A stretch of 64,000 bases of DNA, from the NCBI RefSeq assembly GCF_029784155.1, contig NC_073693.1, forward strand, positions 190,643,127 through 190,707,126. The letters are read 5' to 3'. The position numbers and the translations under genes were made by a program. The notes below the pieces were generated by a model. The model saw nothing but the letters and a program-made list of their open reading frames with translations. It was not told the DNA's origin and ran no database searches. Positions 32,659-44,771 of this stretch are shown in pieces. How positions within the stretch are numbered: position 1 is the first letter of the stretch; every line of letters begins with the position of its first letter. The DNA comes from Uranotaenia lowii. Its lineage: Eukaryota > Arthropoda > Insecta > Diptera > Culicidae.

Positions 32659-35317
32659 ATACATATAACTAAAAACACAGAAACGTTCAAACACATTTGC
32701 TGCATTGGACATATACTTTTTATTAAAAATTCAGTAAAAAAATCGATTCAATTAAAAGGTTTAACGTTGTTTATCCAGCCAAAGAGTGTCATTTTTTTCG
32801 ATTTAATTCTGCTATCAACATGCCGTTTAGTCACCCAGCAATCAGTCAGTTTAAAGACAATTGCAAACATGTTACAATTTTTGAAATTTGTCACTTTAGT
32901 CATCGTACGGATTACCTAACCAAAACCATAGTCAAAAGTGTGTAATTAAGCCGAGTGCTAAAAAATAAGTTTTTCAACGAGTTGCATACAAATTTTTCTG
33001 CATATTCGGAAAAATTCCTAAAAATCGATTAGGTATTTAATCAACCTACATCTCATCAAATAAACGCTTGTGGACGACCGATGACTGAAAATTCAGATCA
33101 ATTAGGTCGTGGACATTTGCTAGCAAAAAAAAACAGTGTCGACTTTCGTGAGAAACCAGAGTCGAAAAGTAGAACTTTTCGATTCTTCTTTCAGTGTTGA
33201 TATTTGTATAATAGTTATTTATGCAACAAGTTGCAAGCTCAGTTCTAAAAAGCTGCACTTTTCGATACCGTTTCAGTGTCGAAATATTCACTTTTCTACA
33301 CAAAATTGCATAAAAGAAATTTCGACAAAAGTCAAACGTTTCATGTAGTTAAACCACATAAGAACACAGTTCAAACTCACTAGGTACATAGTTATCATTG
33401 AACACCATCAGTTCAACCAAAGCTCAAAGTTTGAAAGTATTCGCGATACCAGTTCACGAAAGGGGACATGATGTCGCTAATGTTTGCTCAAAAAGTCCCA
33501 TTAATAAATAGACATTCACAAGAGGTAGGGATCGAAGCGCTATTGAAATTTCGTCACAAACAGATTCAGTTTGAAACTTATATTTCCGAGAGGTATTCTT
33601 TGCTCTACCTTTTCATTGAATAAAAATGAAATTTTAAATAAACGATATCTCGAGCAGCTTCGACCAAAAAGTTAAATTGTATAGATGTGCTTGTAAGCTT
33701 CTCAAGTGAGTAGCAGCCAACAACAACAGTCCAACTATTCCTATCACCGTAGGGATTCCGGAAACGTCGTACAATCAAGAAATTTGTCCATTTCTGTTTG
33801 TATTCCGTCGCTCTCCGTTCGTGGTATGGAAGCAACTTTTAATCAGCAAACTTTCATCATAGTCATCAAAACGGCAAAATGAGGAAACAAGTTTCAATAT
33901 TGCTTTTTGAGTGGGAACCATAGACCATGTCCGAATGTATACGTACAGAGGACCTTCCTCGGATCTGAAGGGAAATGGCGAACGATGTATAGAAATGGAA
34001 ACAAATTTTATCAGGGGTTTGTCGAGCGTGTTTTGAATTCAAAATTTGTCCCCTCCGATTCCGAAACGCGGGATCCGGATGATGAAAAGACACTTCCGGA
34101 CCGGAAGTGATTCATGTGCGATGATAGAAAATCTGGTTATCGTGAAGTCAAATGTGTTTTAGACCATTAACCCGCTTATGGCGGATTTTTAGGCCGTTGT
34201 TGGTCCAATATCATTGCCAGCGAGCACGGATTTTTTTGCGTGCTCGGACCGTCATCGAAAGATAACGACATAGGAACAATAAAATCAATTTTACGTCTTT
34301 ACCACCAAGAGTTTATGACCGTGGCAACTGATTTGTTCCAAATGGTGAATCTGGCCCTCATGTTACACCAACTCAGCTACATATATAGAATTTATCAACA
34401 ACAAAAAACGAAAATCAAACAAGCTATATCAATGTTCCTATATCGATTCCTTGATACGCCCAGAGTGTTATAATTAAAGAATTTAAACAAAAACTAAATT
34501 GAATTTGAAGGGCAGTTTTAATTGAAACGATTTTTTCAATCATCCAGATAAAGGAATTGAAAATCCGAATAACACGTCTGCCGAAAGTCTGCCCCTTGAA
34601 GGTGACCTTCTACGCTTCAATTTCTTAGTTTTGAATATCAGTCTCTGATTAAATTTAAGCAATAAGTAGGTATAATATGTAGTAAAGAAATTAAAATATT
34701 TATCTAAAATGAAACTAAAACATGGAAAAATTTAATTGTTTTATTGACGACTAGAGAAAACCCTTTTTACTTGTTTTTTTTTTAAATAATCAAGATTTAA
34801 TTCATTCCTCAAATCGACATGGTTTGAAATACAGGGAACATTTTCCATGAGTTGAGTTTCAGTTTTTTTTTAAAGATTTTTGGACGTAGTAATGATGAAT
34901 CATCAGTTCACATAATAGAAACTGTGCATACATATTTTTATTTGTATATATTTTTTGATCCGCAAAAAAAAGGATTGAAAGGATCAAAAAATTTGTACAC
35001 TGTGAAACCAGGAAAGATAACTGATACATATTTTTTCCGCAATAGAGATGGTTGGAATCTCTCATTCGTGATCATGTGGAGGATAAATGCAATTCATTTC
35101 GACCACTCTTGCGGAATATGCACGAAAAACTACCACGGCAAACATGTAAAAAAGTAGGTACACGCAACTTTGGCTCCGGGTTTATTCTTTGTCCGCTATC
35201 ATTCGACAACAGCCAGGAGGAGGTTCTATGTTGTTTTTTTTTTGCAATCCATTCTAGCAAAGTTCTCGCTGCTTTGCTTGCCCGAAGGCCATGATTTATG
35301 GTTGTTTATTTATTTTT
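32659..35317. other. Mostly AT-rich sequence, no supported gene
   Basis: GC-richer patches at 33640-33830, 33900-34110 and 35040-35280 give frames of 62-80 codons on both strands, none with a domain I recognise. A short perfect hairpin, CGAAAAGT-AGA-ACTTTTCG, lies near 33163-33181. Exons of an unknown gene cannot be excluded. Confidence 0.4.
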
Positions 35318-35477
35318 ACAATACTGCTCCTGAAGTGCCCTCCGCTTAAAGTGTACTCTATCCGATGTCTTTTTTGGCCCGCTTCTTACCGGATGGTTCT
35401 GGAGATTGTTGGTGGGAGGTTTGGTTTTCGTCAGCAGCTCTCGAAACTTATATAGGGATAAAAATCAGTGCTTTTTT
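35318..35477 (-). CDS. Short unrecognised coding candidate
   Basis: A frame of about 53 codons, too short for common cut-offs, runs from a TGA near 35480 to a stop at about 35318. It contains LYKFRELLTKTKPPTNNLQN, HPVRSGPKKTSDRVHFKRRA and LQEQYCKNK. Its basic, Pro- and polar-rich make-up and raised GC differ from flanking DNA. An acceptor-like TATATAAG precedes TTTCGAGAG. It might be a last exon, but evidence is thin. Confidence 0.2.
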
Positions 35478-35674
35478 ACTGTTTCCACATGTTGATATAC
35501 AGGAACACAAATTGCGGAGATTATTGGAAAGAAGAAAACATTAGTATTCGTTCCAAGCACCGAACGGGTGAATAGAAATCTGACAATAAATTTAGCTATT
35601 TTTATTCCAATTGTAGTCTGAAATAATCTTTAAAAGATCAGTATTATTAAACGTTTCAGCGTTTTACGTCTTGC

Positions 35675-35947
35675 ATGTTTTCAACAGCAACCAAAGTAAT
35701 TAAAAGCGCTTTCAGCTCTTCTAAGGATTCTCAAAACATGTTGGCAAAGGTATTACCAAAGCCTTCCCATGAGAGTGCTGAAAAACTACAGATTCCTGAA
35801 GTTAAGGAATTTTGCAAAAGAGGACATGTAGGAAATTACGTTCAAATGTGTTCAGATCCCTTCCCTTGTAAAAAGTGTTTTCTCCCTGAAACGAAGCTTC
35901 AAACCAATTTTTTGCTGGGACGCAGGAGTGACCTCGGTCCTAAATAA
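35675..35947 (+). CDS. Unrecognised frame with knuckle-like Cys/His spacing
   Basis: The 90-codon frame includes EVKEFCKRGHVGNYVQMCSD followed by PFPCKKC. The C-x3-GH-x7-C arrangement loosely recalls zinc knuckles of retroelement Gag-like proteins but lacks a canonical C-x2-C start, so it may be a decayed copy. No flanking reverse transcriptase or LTR was seen. It lies about 110 bp upstream of a hAT-like element. Confidence 0.25.
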   Translation: MFSTATKVIKSAFSSSKDSQNMLAKVLPKPSHESAEKLQIPEVKEFCKRGHVGNYVQMCSDPFPCKKCFLPETKLQTNFLLGRRSDLGPK

Positions 35948-36051
35948 GGAACTTATAAAGAGAGAGAGATATATGATTTTAGTAAGCACAATTCTTTTGA
36001 CCTTTGCACAAATTGATGGCTTTGTCAACCACGGAATATCAACCATTGGTA

Positions 36052-37066
36052 ATGTGGTATAGAGTGTCCATTTCCCGGCCATTTTAGCGTTCCCGGGAAT
36101 CGGGAAATTTGACGATCCTTTTCCCGGGAATTCCCGGGATCCCGGGAAAAATTTAAAATGAAGATTTGAACATGACGATCTTAACCCTGTGCTGCGTACG
36201 AATTCTTATCAATATGGTATTGCTAAATTTAAGGCAGTACCTAGTATTGCAACTGGTCTGATTCTAGCTGCAAGAATTTGAAATAATTGAAAAAGATTTC
36301 TCACTGTCGATAGAAGTTAGTTAGCTAGACTGTAATTCATCGAACATCGTAAATTTTCAGATAATTATCCATTTGTCTAGCAATATGTCATTTCTTTGCT
36401 GATGATTTTGCTACTGTAAACCGTATCCGAAACGGAAGTTCTAAAAGTGTTGCAAAATAGATCATTCAGATTCTTTCCGTAGCGTTTCATTATTGGAATT
36501 GTTTGGTTTTATACAACAACATGTTTTTTATCAAATTCAATATGTTAACCAGATTTAAGAAAAAAAAAATTTAAGACTAAGCCATCAAGGTAGAACCACT
36601 GATCACACTGACATGAAACTTAGAACACAAATTCAACCAGTTTCTGGTTTTTTTTTTGTAGGTTTACAAAACCGACGGAAAAATCAACCTGTTAAGCCTG
36701 ATTTTATCGTAGAAATTGCCTTTTTTTTAAAAGTTGGGTGGCACTTTCTAACTGGGATAGCATTTCTTCAAATCGATCGATGCGCACTCTGGAATCGATA
36801 TTGCGTACTGTTGGAAAAAATATCCAACAAACGAAATCGAGTGTCCAGTCAGTATGGTCAGTTGTAGAACTATCATTTTCCTTGCTCAATATGATTCATT
36901 TTTCCAATTTAGATCGTGTAAATTTGCAATAATTTAGAACATTTTATTGGCTTCGGGAATTCCCGGGATTTTCAAAGCGTTTCCCGGGATTCGGGAATTC
37001 CCGAATTTTTCTAATTCCCGGGAATTCCCGACCAGGAAATCCCGGGTAGGACACTCTAATGTGGTA
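36052..37066. mobile_element. hAT-like element with CCCGGGAA-rich ends
   Basis: ATGTGGTA at 36052-36059 and 37059-37066 is a perfect 8-bp duplication. The termini are TAGAGTGTCC on both strands, a common hAT start. Subterminal regions carry many copies of TTCCCGGGAATTCCCG (36076-36150 and 36955-37046), a self-complementary motif that fits transposase-binding repeats. The 999-bp element has only weak frames and no recognisable transposase. Confidence 0.85.
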
Positions 37067-37469
37067 TTCTTTCTATTAAACCACACCAGCGATCGTGGAG
37101 TTCAAAATATTATATTTTATTATCTGTGGAGCTGCTCTGCTAATTCTAAATTATAATAATAACACGGTGTCTTTTTGAGAACAATTTCAAGAAAAAAAAT
37201 CAGCTTTTCTGAAAATTAGCCACATTATAGACGAGACTCTCTCTCATCCAATGCGCTATTCAGAAAAAAAATCTATCGGGAGGTCCAGAACAACTTTTTT
37301 GAAGATTTGCGAACAAATTAAACGAGCAAAATTTTCAAGTTTTCGCTAATCATTTTTCCTACGAACTTCTAATTTTACATTTTTGAGCTTAATGTGTTAA
37401 AATTCTTTCAAAAGTAAATGATAACTTCAAAAGTTTTGATATAAATAATTTTTTATAAAAAACTAGCTG
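37067..37469. other. AT-rich spacer
   Basis: I see nothing beyond low-complexity AT sequence. Confidence 0.5.
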
Positions 37470-38140
37470 ATCCCATACGAACTCCGTTTCGCTTTCAACT
37501 TGGAATATGTTATGAACAGTTTGTCAACTCCCAAATATTTTTCAGATGCACTTCCAAATTCATTGCAAAGTAATAATTGCGAAAATATTGGAAGATCACT
37601 TTTTCTGTCGTCTGCTACTAAATTTGAAATCAAGAATCAATTGACTGTGCCAAAAAACCTCCGTGTATAAATTTCGACTCGATCGTTGCATAACAACGCA
37701 AATATTGCCAAAAAGTTAAACCACTTTCGGTGGCCTCTTATACAATCTTTGAATCGAATGCCCTTCCCTCCAAAACTCCAGTGTGCAAATTTTCAAAGTT
37801 ATCCATTCCATAATAACGTCAATATTGCCAAAAACAGTGAAACATTCATTAATACGGACGACCCCTTTTTTGTCAACCCCCGGCAAAACATTTGACATCA
37901 GAAATCGATTGCCCGTCCCTGAAAACTACCGTGTGCCAATTTTCATCCCAATCCGATGTATAATAACGACGATAGTGCAAAAATATTGAAAGGTTAATAT
38001 GGACGACACCCTTTGCGGACCCTTCACTGAATTTAATACCTGTAATCGATTGCTCGTCTCTCAAAACTTTCGTGTACCAGTTTTCACCTGAATCCGATGT
38101 ACAATAACGACAATATCGCATTAACAGTGAATAGTTAATA
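37470..38140 (+). repeat. Degenerate tandem repeat, ~140-bp unit
   Basis: A block including CTCCAAAACTCCAGTGTGCA, later CCTGAAAACTACCGTGTGCC and CTCAAAACTTTCGTGTACC, each followed by a CCAATTTTCAYC-like stretch, ATAATAACG and AATATTGCCAAAA, recurs near 37640, 37765, 37915 and 38055. It begins with TAGCTGATCCCATACGAACT, which I associate with widespread insect repeats of Helitron type without being able to confirm it. Confidence 0.6.
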
Positions 38141-38147
38141 TGAATGT

Positions 38148-38616
38148 TGCCAAAATCGAACGGTTTTTTTCTCAATTTTTTTTCAGTTATTTTTACAAAA
38201 TAACTGTTATTATTATCAAACACGTTATTTTTGGTCAATTTTCGACCTTTTTCAGTCATTTTTTAATTTTTTTCATCGTGTTTTTAAAACATTTTCCACT
38301 TTTATTGTTATGTTTATAATGTTTGTTTTCATTTGTCATATATGCTGTTTTTGTCATTCTTCATCATTTTTTTGTTGTTTTTTTGTCATTTTCAGTCTTT
38401 TGCTTGAATTTGTTTTTCAACTTTTTGATTTTTTTATATTTTTGTCATTTTTGAGTACTGTAAACATTTTTAAAAAAACTTTTGATTTTATTGTTGCATT
38501 TCATCACCATTTCAGAATATAAAAACATATTTATGGTGTTTGTCTTAATTAAATTGGTCCTGTTATAACGAAAACTAAAAGGTAATGTTGATTCTGAAAA
38601 CCGTTCGATTTTGGCA
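38148..38616. mobile_element. MITE-like segment with perfect 20-bp inverted ends
   Basis: TGCCAAAATCGAACGGTTTT at 38148-38167 is perfectly inverted at 38597-38616. The 469-bp interior is very T-rich with no credible gene. No target duplication is apparent, because the left end merges with the 140-bp repeat and the right end with the 16-bp repeat that follows. Confidence 0.6.
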
Positions 38617-38620
38617 CATG

Positions 38621-38684
38621 TGCCAAAATCGGATGTTGCCAAAATCGAATGTTGCCAAAATCGAATGTTGCCAAAATCAAACGG
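38621..38684 (+). repeat. 16-bp tandem repeat, four copies
   Basis: TGCCAAAATCGRATGT starts at 38621, 38637, 38653 and 38669, the last copy diverging. The unit is the terminal motif of the adjacent inverted-repeat element, so it arose by slippage or repeated end duplication. Confidence 0.85.
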
Positions 38685-38898
38685 GGTCTGTATATAGATA
38701 TTGGCAAAAATGTTCAATTTCGAAGCAAATTTGAAACTTAAAAATAAAAATAATCTGGAGTTGGCCTTAAAATTTACTGGCAACAATGTAGCAAATTAAC
38801 AGGAGCACCGTATTGAAGGATAATTTTTATCAAAGACAGAATAGTTTTGAGTTGAGTGAGTAAGTAAGTTAAAATTCAATCATTCAGCAATCTATATA

Positions 38899-40886
38899 TC
38901 TATATATATAAAAATGAATGTTTGTCTGTCTGTCTGTTCCCTATAGACTCGGAAACTACTGAACCGATCATCGTCAAAACTGGCATCTGAGGGTTTTTGA
39001 GGCCGGGGATGGTTTCTGTAATAGTCAAAACTCCATCCGACTTAAGGAAGGAGAGGCTTCCATACAAAATTTGTAGTTTTTCGAAACAAATTAAAGTCAT
39101 GACATCCATTTTCTTGAGATTTTTTTTTCCTTTGGGCGGTTTGTTTTTCGTTTCTATGGTCGAGGCGTCGCAAGCCAACGTCGCAAAAGGAAAGAAACCC
39201 AGACATAGCATACTGATCAGTCGGAATATTTTGGCGCGTATTTCTCAACCAAGCATATTTTCTTTGAGGGGTTTGTTTTTCGTCTCCATGGGCGAGCAAA
39301 CGTCGTCGCAAGAGGATAGTAACCAAAGCACACTGTTCTTTGATTGCTGGAAAATTTAACAATAAGGCGCCTGTTTCTCAAACACGTGGAGCGATATGCA
39401 ACCTAGATGTGTTTTTTTCTTGCTTATTTGATTTGTACACAGCACGTGGTAATAAATGACGCCTAGATGTGACACGGATTGGAATTTTATCAATCGAATC
39501 AAAACCAATTGAAAGATTTGCAAAAATACTTCCATATTTAGTTCGTGTTAATGTAGGTAGCATTCGACTTTTCATTCAAGAAACATTAGAACATGTTCAA
39601 ACGTTCAACTTTTTCTGTTAAAAAAAATTAAAAATTATGTTTTCTTCTAGAAATTGTTTCTTCGGCCCAAATACACAACTGGAACGAATTTAGAAATGAA
39701 AATAGGAGCTTCTTATTTTGAAAAATTCTGAAAAAACCATCGTACTTTTTGCTTACATACCAATTCAAGTACGTACTTAACATGAAAAGTGTTTTTGTGT
39801 TACATGGCTGCATAAAAGAGACTTTTGATCCGCTTCGTTTTTGAAAAGCGATACTTTAGAACTGATATTCAAATGGACGCAAAATTTTTAAGAGAAATTT
39901 TTAGTTTACTCTTAAAGTGTTAAAAACAATATTCCCTTCTGTCAACTTTCACGGTGGGGCAAGGGCAAACGTCGAACTTTTAAGAAATTCATCTTCAAAA
40001 TGATTCAATATGTTGAAAAGCCCAGAATGGGTATTCCGAATGTTGAAACTTCAGTGGATATTGAAAATTCTTAAATGTCTTTGTAAATGAAGTTCATTTG
40101 CTTTGAACAGCATTCGTTAAAAGTGGAGTGACAAACATAAATTTATATTGCAGGAATACTGCAGATATATCAGTGAAACTTGATAGAACAAAAAACAGGA
40201 ATTCGTATTAAATCCATTTTAAAGCCATTACTCTGACGCATCTGTTAATAAGCTTTGCATTGACACTTGCCCCAATATACGGGACAAATGTGAACTTAGA
40301 AATTTGTTTTTGCCTACATTTTTGAAAATTTGACTTTCAAAGAGATAAAAAAAACGCTGAGAACGTATTTAGTGGTGCAACTGATATTTTTTTTAAATAT
40401 TTATATGTTTACCGTAGTAAATTATATTAAAAAAAAAAAGAAATTTGCACTGTATTTAATACATAACTAATTTAATATATTTTTCATTACCATGATAAGT
40501 GCTGTTTGGGTATCGAGCCGGTTAAATTTGCCTACCTTCTTCAAGCAGTGGGGGAAAAAATTGAAAAAGATGGAAGAGCTCCCATGTAAATTTAAGATAA
40601 AGAGCTTTTCAAAAAAGGGACCATATTTTAAAAGGTTTTTTTGGGTACAGAGTACAAATTTCAGATCTTGAAAAACGAGTTTAGAGATCAAGTTTCAGTA
40701 AATAATATATACAATCTTTGAATTGCAATTCAGAACTGCAGCTGCAGCTCTCATTTCAAAGTTGTTGGTTCTGAAGTATGATGAGGTTTGATTTAAAAAA
40801 ATGCTCTCTAAAATCTAAATTTGAATAAATTTTTACAAATTACATTTATTTCCGGAAGGTGTAGCAAAGCACAACGGGTCAGCTAG
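38899..40886 (+). mobile_element. Helitron-like element 1
   Basis: The 5' end TCTATATATATAAAAATG followed by GTTTGTCTGTCTGTC and CTATAGACTCGGAAACTACT, together with the CTAG 3' end at 40883-40886, match the structural pattern of insect non-autonomous Helitrons (5'-TC, CTRR-3', insertion between A and T). Inside are two imperfect copies of a TTTGTTTTTCGTYTCYATGG block (about 39139 and 39269). No Rep/helicase is encoded and no clear 3' hairpin was seen, so the call is structural only. Confidence 0.5.
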
Positions 40887-42510
40887 TATATATATATAAA
40901 TGGATTTCTGTCTGTCTGTCTAACTGTCTGTTCCCTATAGACTCGAAAACTACTGAACCGATTTACCTGAAACTTGGCAGGTGTGAGTATTGGAGGCAGG
41001 GGAAGGTTCCTATTATGGTTTGAGATCCCTCCCTTTCTCATGAAGGGGGGGGGAGGGGCCTCCCAAACAAAAGACAAATGTTTGCATAACTCGAGAACCA
41101 ATCAAGCAAATGGTATCAAATTTGGCATGTGGTAGTATTTGGGTACGATTAATGTTTCTAAGAATATTGGGTACCCCCCTCCTTTTAGTGGGAAGATAGG
41201 AAGGGGGGAGGGGGGCTACCTTACAATTTTTCATATAATGCGAAAACTAATCAAGATATTGGAACCAAGTTTGGCATGGGAAGGTATTTGGATACGAAAA
41301 ATATTTCAATGATTATTTTCTTCCAGGAGAAAGGGGGAGGGGGCCTCTTTCATAATTTTTTACATAACTCATAAACTAACTAAGCAAATAAAACCAAATT
41401 TGGCATAGGAGGGTATTTGGATACCAAAAATATTTCTATGACTATTTGAGACCCCTCTCTTTCTCCAGTAGGGAGAAATTAAGGGGAGAGGAGGCTTCTT
41501 TTATAATTTTTTACATAACTCAAAAACTTATTAAGCAAATGGAACCAATTTTGGCATGGGTGGGTATTCGGGAACGTGCTAAGTTCTAATGATCCTTTGA
41601 AACCCCTTCCTTCTTCCAGCGGGGAGAAAGGAGGAAGGGAGGGACGGAAGTTCCATACAATTTTTATTGCATAACTCAAGAACTACAACAGCAAATGGAA
41701 CCAAATTTGGCATGGAACGATATTTGGGTACGAAAAATGCTTCTTTGAATATTTGGTATTCCTAAATCCTTTAAAAAGGTGGATGAAAAGAGCGAGAAGA
41801 GATTTCCCTTACAATTTTCAGTATAACTGGAGATCTGATCGAGCAAATTTGAACCATATTTGGCGTATTGGGGTATTTGGATACGAAAAATGTTTCTATT
41901 ATAAATTTAAGCCCCACCTTTTTTCAGCTGAAAGATATAAAGGGGAGGGAGGGCTACCATATATTTTTTTGCATAACATAAGAATTAATAGAGCAAATGA
42001 AATACAATGAGGTATCAAAAATTTTTTGAGTACAAAAAATACTTTTATGAATATTAAGTTCTCACCCCTCCATTCAATGGGGCGAATGGAAGGGGGGTGG
42101 CACTTCCTTTCAAGTTTATGCATAACTCAAGAATTTACATCGCAAATAAAACCAAATTTGGCATGGGATGGTATTTCAATACGAGAAATTTTGTTATGTC
42201 AAACAATTCCTTGCAGTGGGATGATAGAATTGGAAATAAAGGAAGGGAAGAGGAAAGCTTACATTTAACTTTTTTTTTACAAAATCCGAGAAATGGACAA
42301 AACTTAACATGGAAAATCATTTTGGTATGATTCTATGATTATCTGACACACCATTCTCCTTTCAGTGAGTAGGTACATAGGAGGAGGGAGGTGAACCCAA
42401 TACATTTTTTTTAGCATAAGTTCTCAATATATGCTAACTAAGCCAACAAATGGAAACAAATATCTATGGCATAGAAAGGTACTTGGTTACGAGATTTGTT
42501 TCTACAATTG

Positions 42511-44383
42511 TTATAGACCATAGGTCGGCAACCTGCGGCTCGCGAGCCGCATGCGGCTCTTTGGATACAAAGCTGCGGCTCTTTAGCTCACTGCGCTAGT
42601 ATTAATACTTTATAATAAAATATTAATCAAATTGTGCTAAAGTGATAACTGCGCGCCTTGTAACCTGGCTCAAGGATTTACGAAAGTCCAGGATAAAATT
42701 TTAAAATGGCATCCGCGGTAAGGACCAGATGGCAAAATAGCATTTTTGAAGCCAAATTTTTCGCTTTTCACTGTTTTTGTAGCATCAGCATACTAATCAA
42801 AATTTATTTTTTATCATTAAACGTAAATGCAAAGAATAACTGTTGTTTAAAGCAACAAGAACAATTTTTTTTTCCAACACGTGTGTATATTTTTGAATCA
42901 ATTATACACAAACGTTGAGCTGTGGCTAACAGGAAATTAAAATTTATCATTTACAAAAAGGTAGTTCTTGGACAGCCTCTGTATTGTTATCAAACAACGT
43001 AACTCACATAAAATTTTATTTCTTCAGCACTCGCTATCACTTTTTTTCCTCTATGAAAATTTATCAGTTCCAAAATCGTAGAAGAATTAATTATCCATCT
43101 CGAAAAATATTTACAACTAAGACGCGTAACAACATAAAAATATAGAAAAAATCTCCTCAATGGAACTAAGGAGAGGTCGACTGGATAATTTGATGCGTTT
43201 GTTATTCGGCAGTTCAGTCAAAAAATTTCGAAAACGATTTTTCGATTATTCCGACGTTTCGATGCTGTTTAGCATCATCTTCAGGGAATTAATCGGATCG
43301 TATCACATAAAAATTGATTGCTTATGTGAAGCTTTCTGCCCACTTTTTTTGCCCTATTTCCCTATTGTTTTTTTGTGTTGCACTGTGAATGAAGTTTACA
43401 TTTTTAAAATTCTTGACCTTGTTGATCGTAAGAATTTTAAAAATTTAAACATCATTCACAGTGCAACACAAAAAACAATAGGGAAATGGGGCAAAAAAGT
43501 GGACAAAGAGCTTCACATAAGCAATCAATTTTTACGTGATACGACCCGATTAATTCCCTGAAGATGATGCTAAACAGCATCGAAACGTCGGAATAATCGA
43601 AAAATCGTTTTCGAAATGTTTTGACTGAACTGCCGAATAACAAACGCATTCTCCCCAATCCTATCATATTGATTGAATTGAAAATGATAATCTTTATGTA
43701 TTTGAATATAGCTGCCTTATTCGCATTCCAGATTGCCCGGTTTTAATCGAGCTTGCTCAGATTTAAAAAAAAAAAAGCAAATGCCCGATCCCGTCCGGTT
43801 GCCCAGATATCGAGGAATATGGCCCGAGGTTTTCCAGGATTATTCACAATTTTTATGAAATTACAAATTTTCAACTTGTTTTAGCGAAATAAATTCGCAT
43901 TCATTTATTTTTTAATTGTGAGATAAGTTTTTCACGCCAATGATGTGCCTTGGTAAAAAACATTTTTCATGTGCTTATTTTTCAGCTTTGCTCTTGCCTT
44001 TTAATGGAAAATACGTAAATATTGGCTGGATTTGTCCGGATATTACACGGTTTTAAGTTTAAAATTTAGAAACCTTATGCCCGGATTTGCCCGGCCTGGA
44101 TACGTACAGAAAAAATCTTGAAAGCTTACTCTATAAATAAATAGTTTAATAGTGAATAGATGCCTGAATTTCAAATACAAATCAAAATCAAACTATAATC
44201 CGAAAAAAGGTCAACACCATGACGATTAGAGAAAAAAAAGAGAAAAATAAGTGGGCAGCAATTTTTTTGTGTTAAAAAGAAAAACAATAAATCATTAATG
44301 TGGCTCTTTCAAACTCTGAAAATTTTATAATTTTAAGTTTTTGGCTCTTCTGACTCAAAAGGTTGCCGACCACTGTTATAGAC
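42511..44383. mobile_element. hAT-like element, GGTCGGCAACC family copy 1
   Basis: TTATAGAC at 42511-42518 and 44376-44383 is a perfect 8-bp duplication. The ends read CATAGGTCGGCAACCTGCGG and, inverted, CAGTGGTCGGCAACCTTTTG. The left end also has GCTCGCGAGCCGCATGCGGC, a nested palindrome seen in widespread animal hAT families. The 1,857-bp interior has no transposase but holds a foldback segment at 43193-43649. It is inserted in Helitron-like element 2 and belongs to the same family as 48954-50905, in opposite orientation. Confidence 0.88.
43193..43649. repeat. Foldback with ~220-bp arms and hammerhead-like motifs
   Basis: Arms at about 43193-43416 and 43431-43649 are nearly perfect inverted copies; the spacer is only about 15 bp. 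The same peptide-like frame is therefore readable from both strands, which is a consequence of the inversion. Each arm has CTGAAGA, a 6-bp stem GATGCT-AAAC-AGCATC, then GAAACGTC (plus strand 43558-43589; minus strand 43283-43252). This resembles the hammerhead ribozyme core found in terminal repeats of Penelope-like retroelements, so the pair may be an inverted Penelope terminal repeat. Confidence 0.7.
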
Positions 44384-44771
44384 CCTTACGCTTTACAGTG
44401 TAGAGAGGAGAAGAAAGGAGGGGGTTCCATATAAATTTTGTTGTAAAGCTTATAAAATTATCAACCAATGGAACAATGTTTGATACAAGAAGATTTTTGA
44501 GAACAAAAAAAATTGGTATGATTATTAAAAATCACGATCTCCATTCAGCAAGAGGAATGGAGGACAGGGGGGGTGTACTCTCTTATCAGTTTTTTAGCAT
44601 AAATCCGGAACATATTAAGCAAAACCAACCAGATTTTATCAGTTGGATTGTTTGCGTACGATTTATTTGGAACCCCTCCTTTTTAGGTGTGGCAAACCGC
44701 GGCAGCTAGTATAGAATAAAAACTTATGCAAAAACCTAAGAAATCCATCCCAAGTCCAAAATTATGCTGTA

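Larger units (their letters stand above)
40970..44700 (+). repeat. Decayed ~150-bp tandem repeat, about 11 units
   Basis: The unit is roughly TGCATAACTCAAGAACTAA, AGCAAATGGAACCAAATTTG, GCATGGGAKGGTATTTGG, TACGAAAAATGTTTCTATGA, then a purine-rich GGGGAGAAAGGAGGGGAGG block. CATAACTC-like starts occur near 41083, 41231, 41371, 41511, 41668, 41818, 41970, 42120, 42270 and 42412, resuming at about 44445 and 44598 after the hAT-like insert. Central minisatellites of this size are known from DINE-1/Helentron-type elements. Confidence 0.75.
40887..44709 (+). mobile_element. Helitron-like element 2, carrying a nested hAT-like element
   Basis: It begins directly where element 1 ends (TATATATATATAAATGG, then CTGTCTGTCTAACTGTC and CTATAGACTCGAAAACTACT) and ends with CAGCTAG at 44709. 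Its body is a decayed tandem repeat of about 150 bp. It is split by the hAT-like element at 42519-44375; without that it is about 1.96 kb, close to element 1. No coding capacity. Confidence 0.5.

Noticed and set aside
33605..34110. Frames of 67-76 codons on both strands as exons
   Set aside because: The frames conflict and no convincing acceptor or donor pairs were found; left as unassigned sequence.
38148..38684. TTGCCAAAAT repeats as progenitor of the TTGTCAAAA satellite
   Set aside because: The similarity is a short AT-rich word; unit length (16 against 9) and context differ, so chance is enough.
43160..43667. Matching proteins read from plus and minus strands
   Set aside because: The identity comes from the inverted repeat itself. 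Neither frame has a domain, and the sequence looks like a non-coding terminal repeat.
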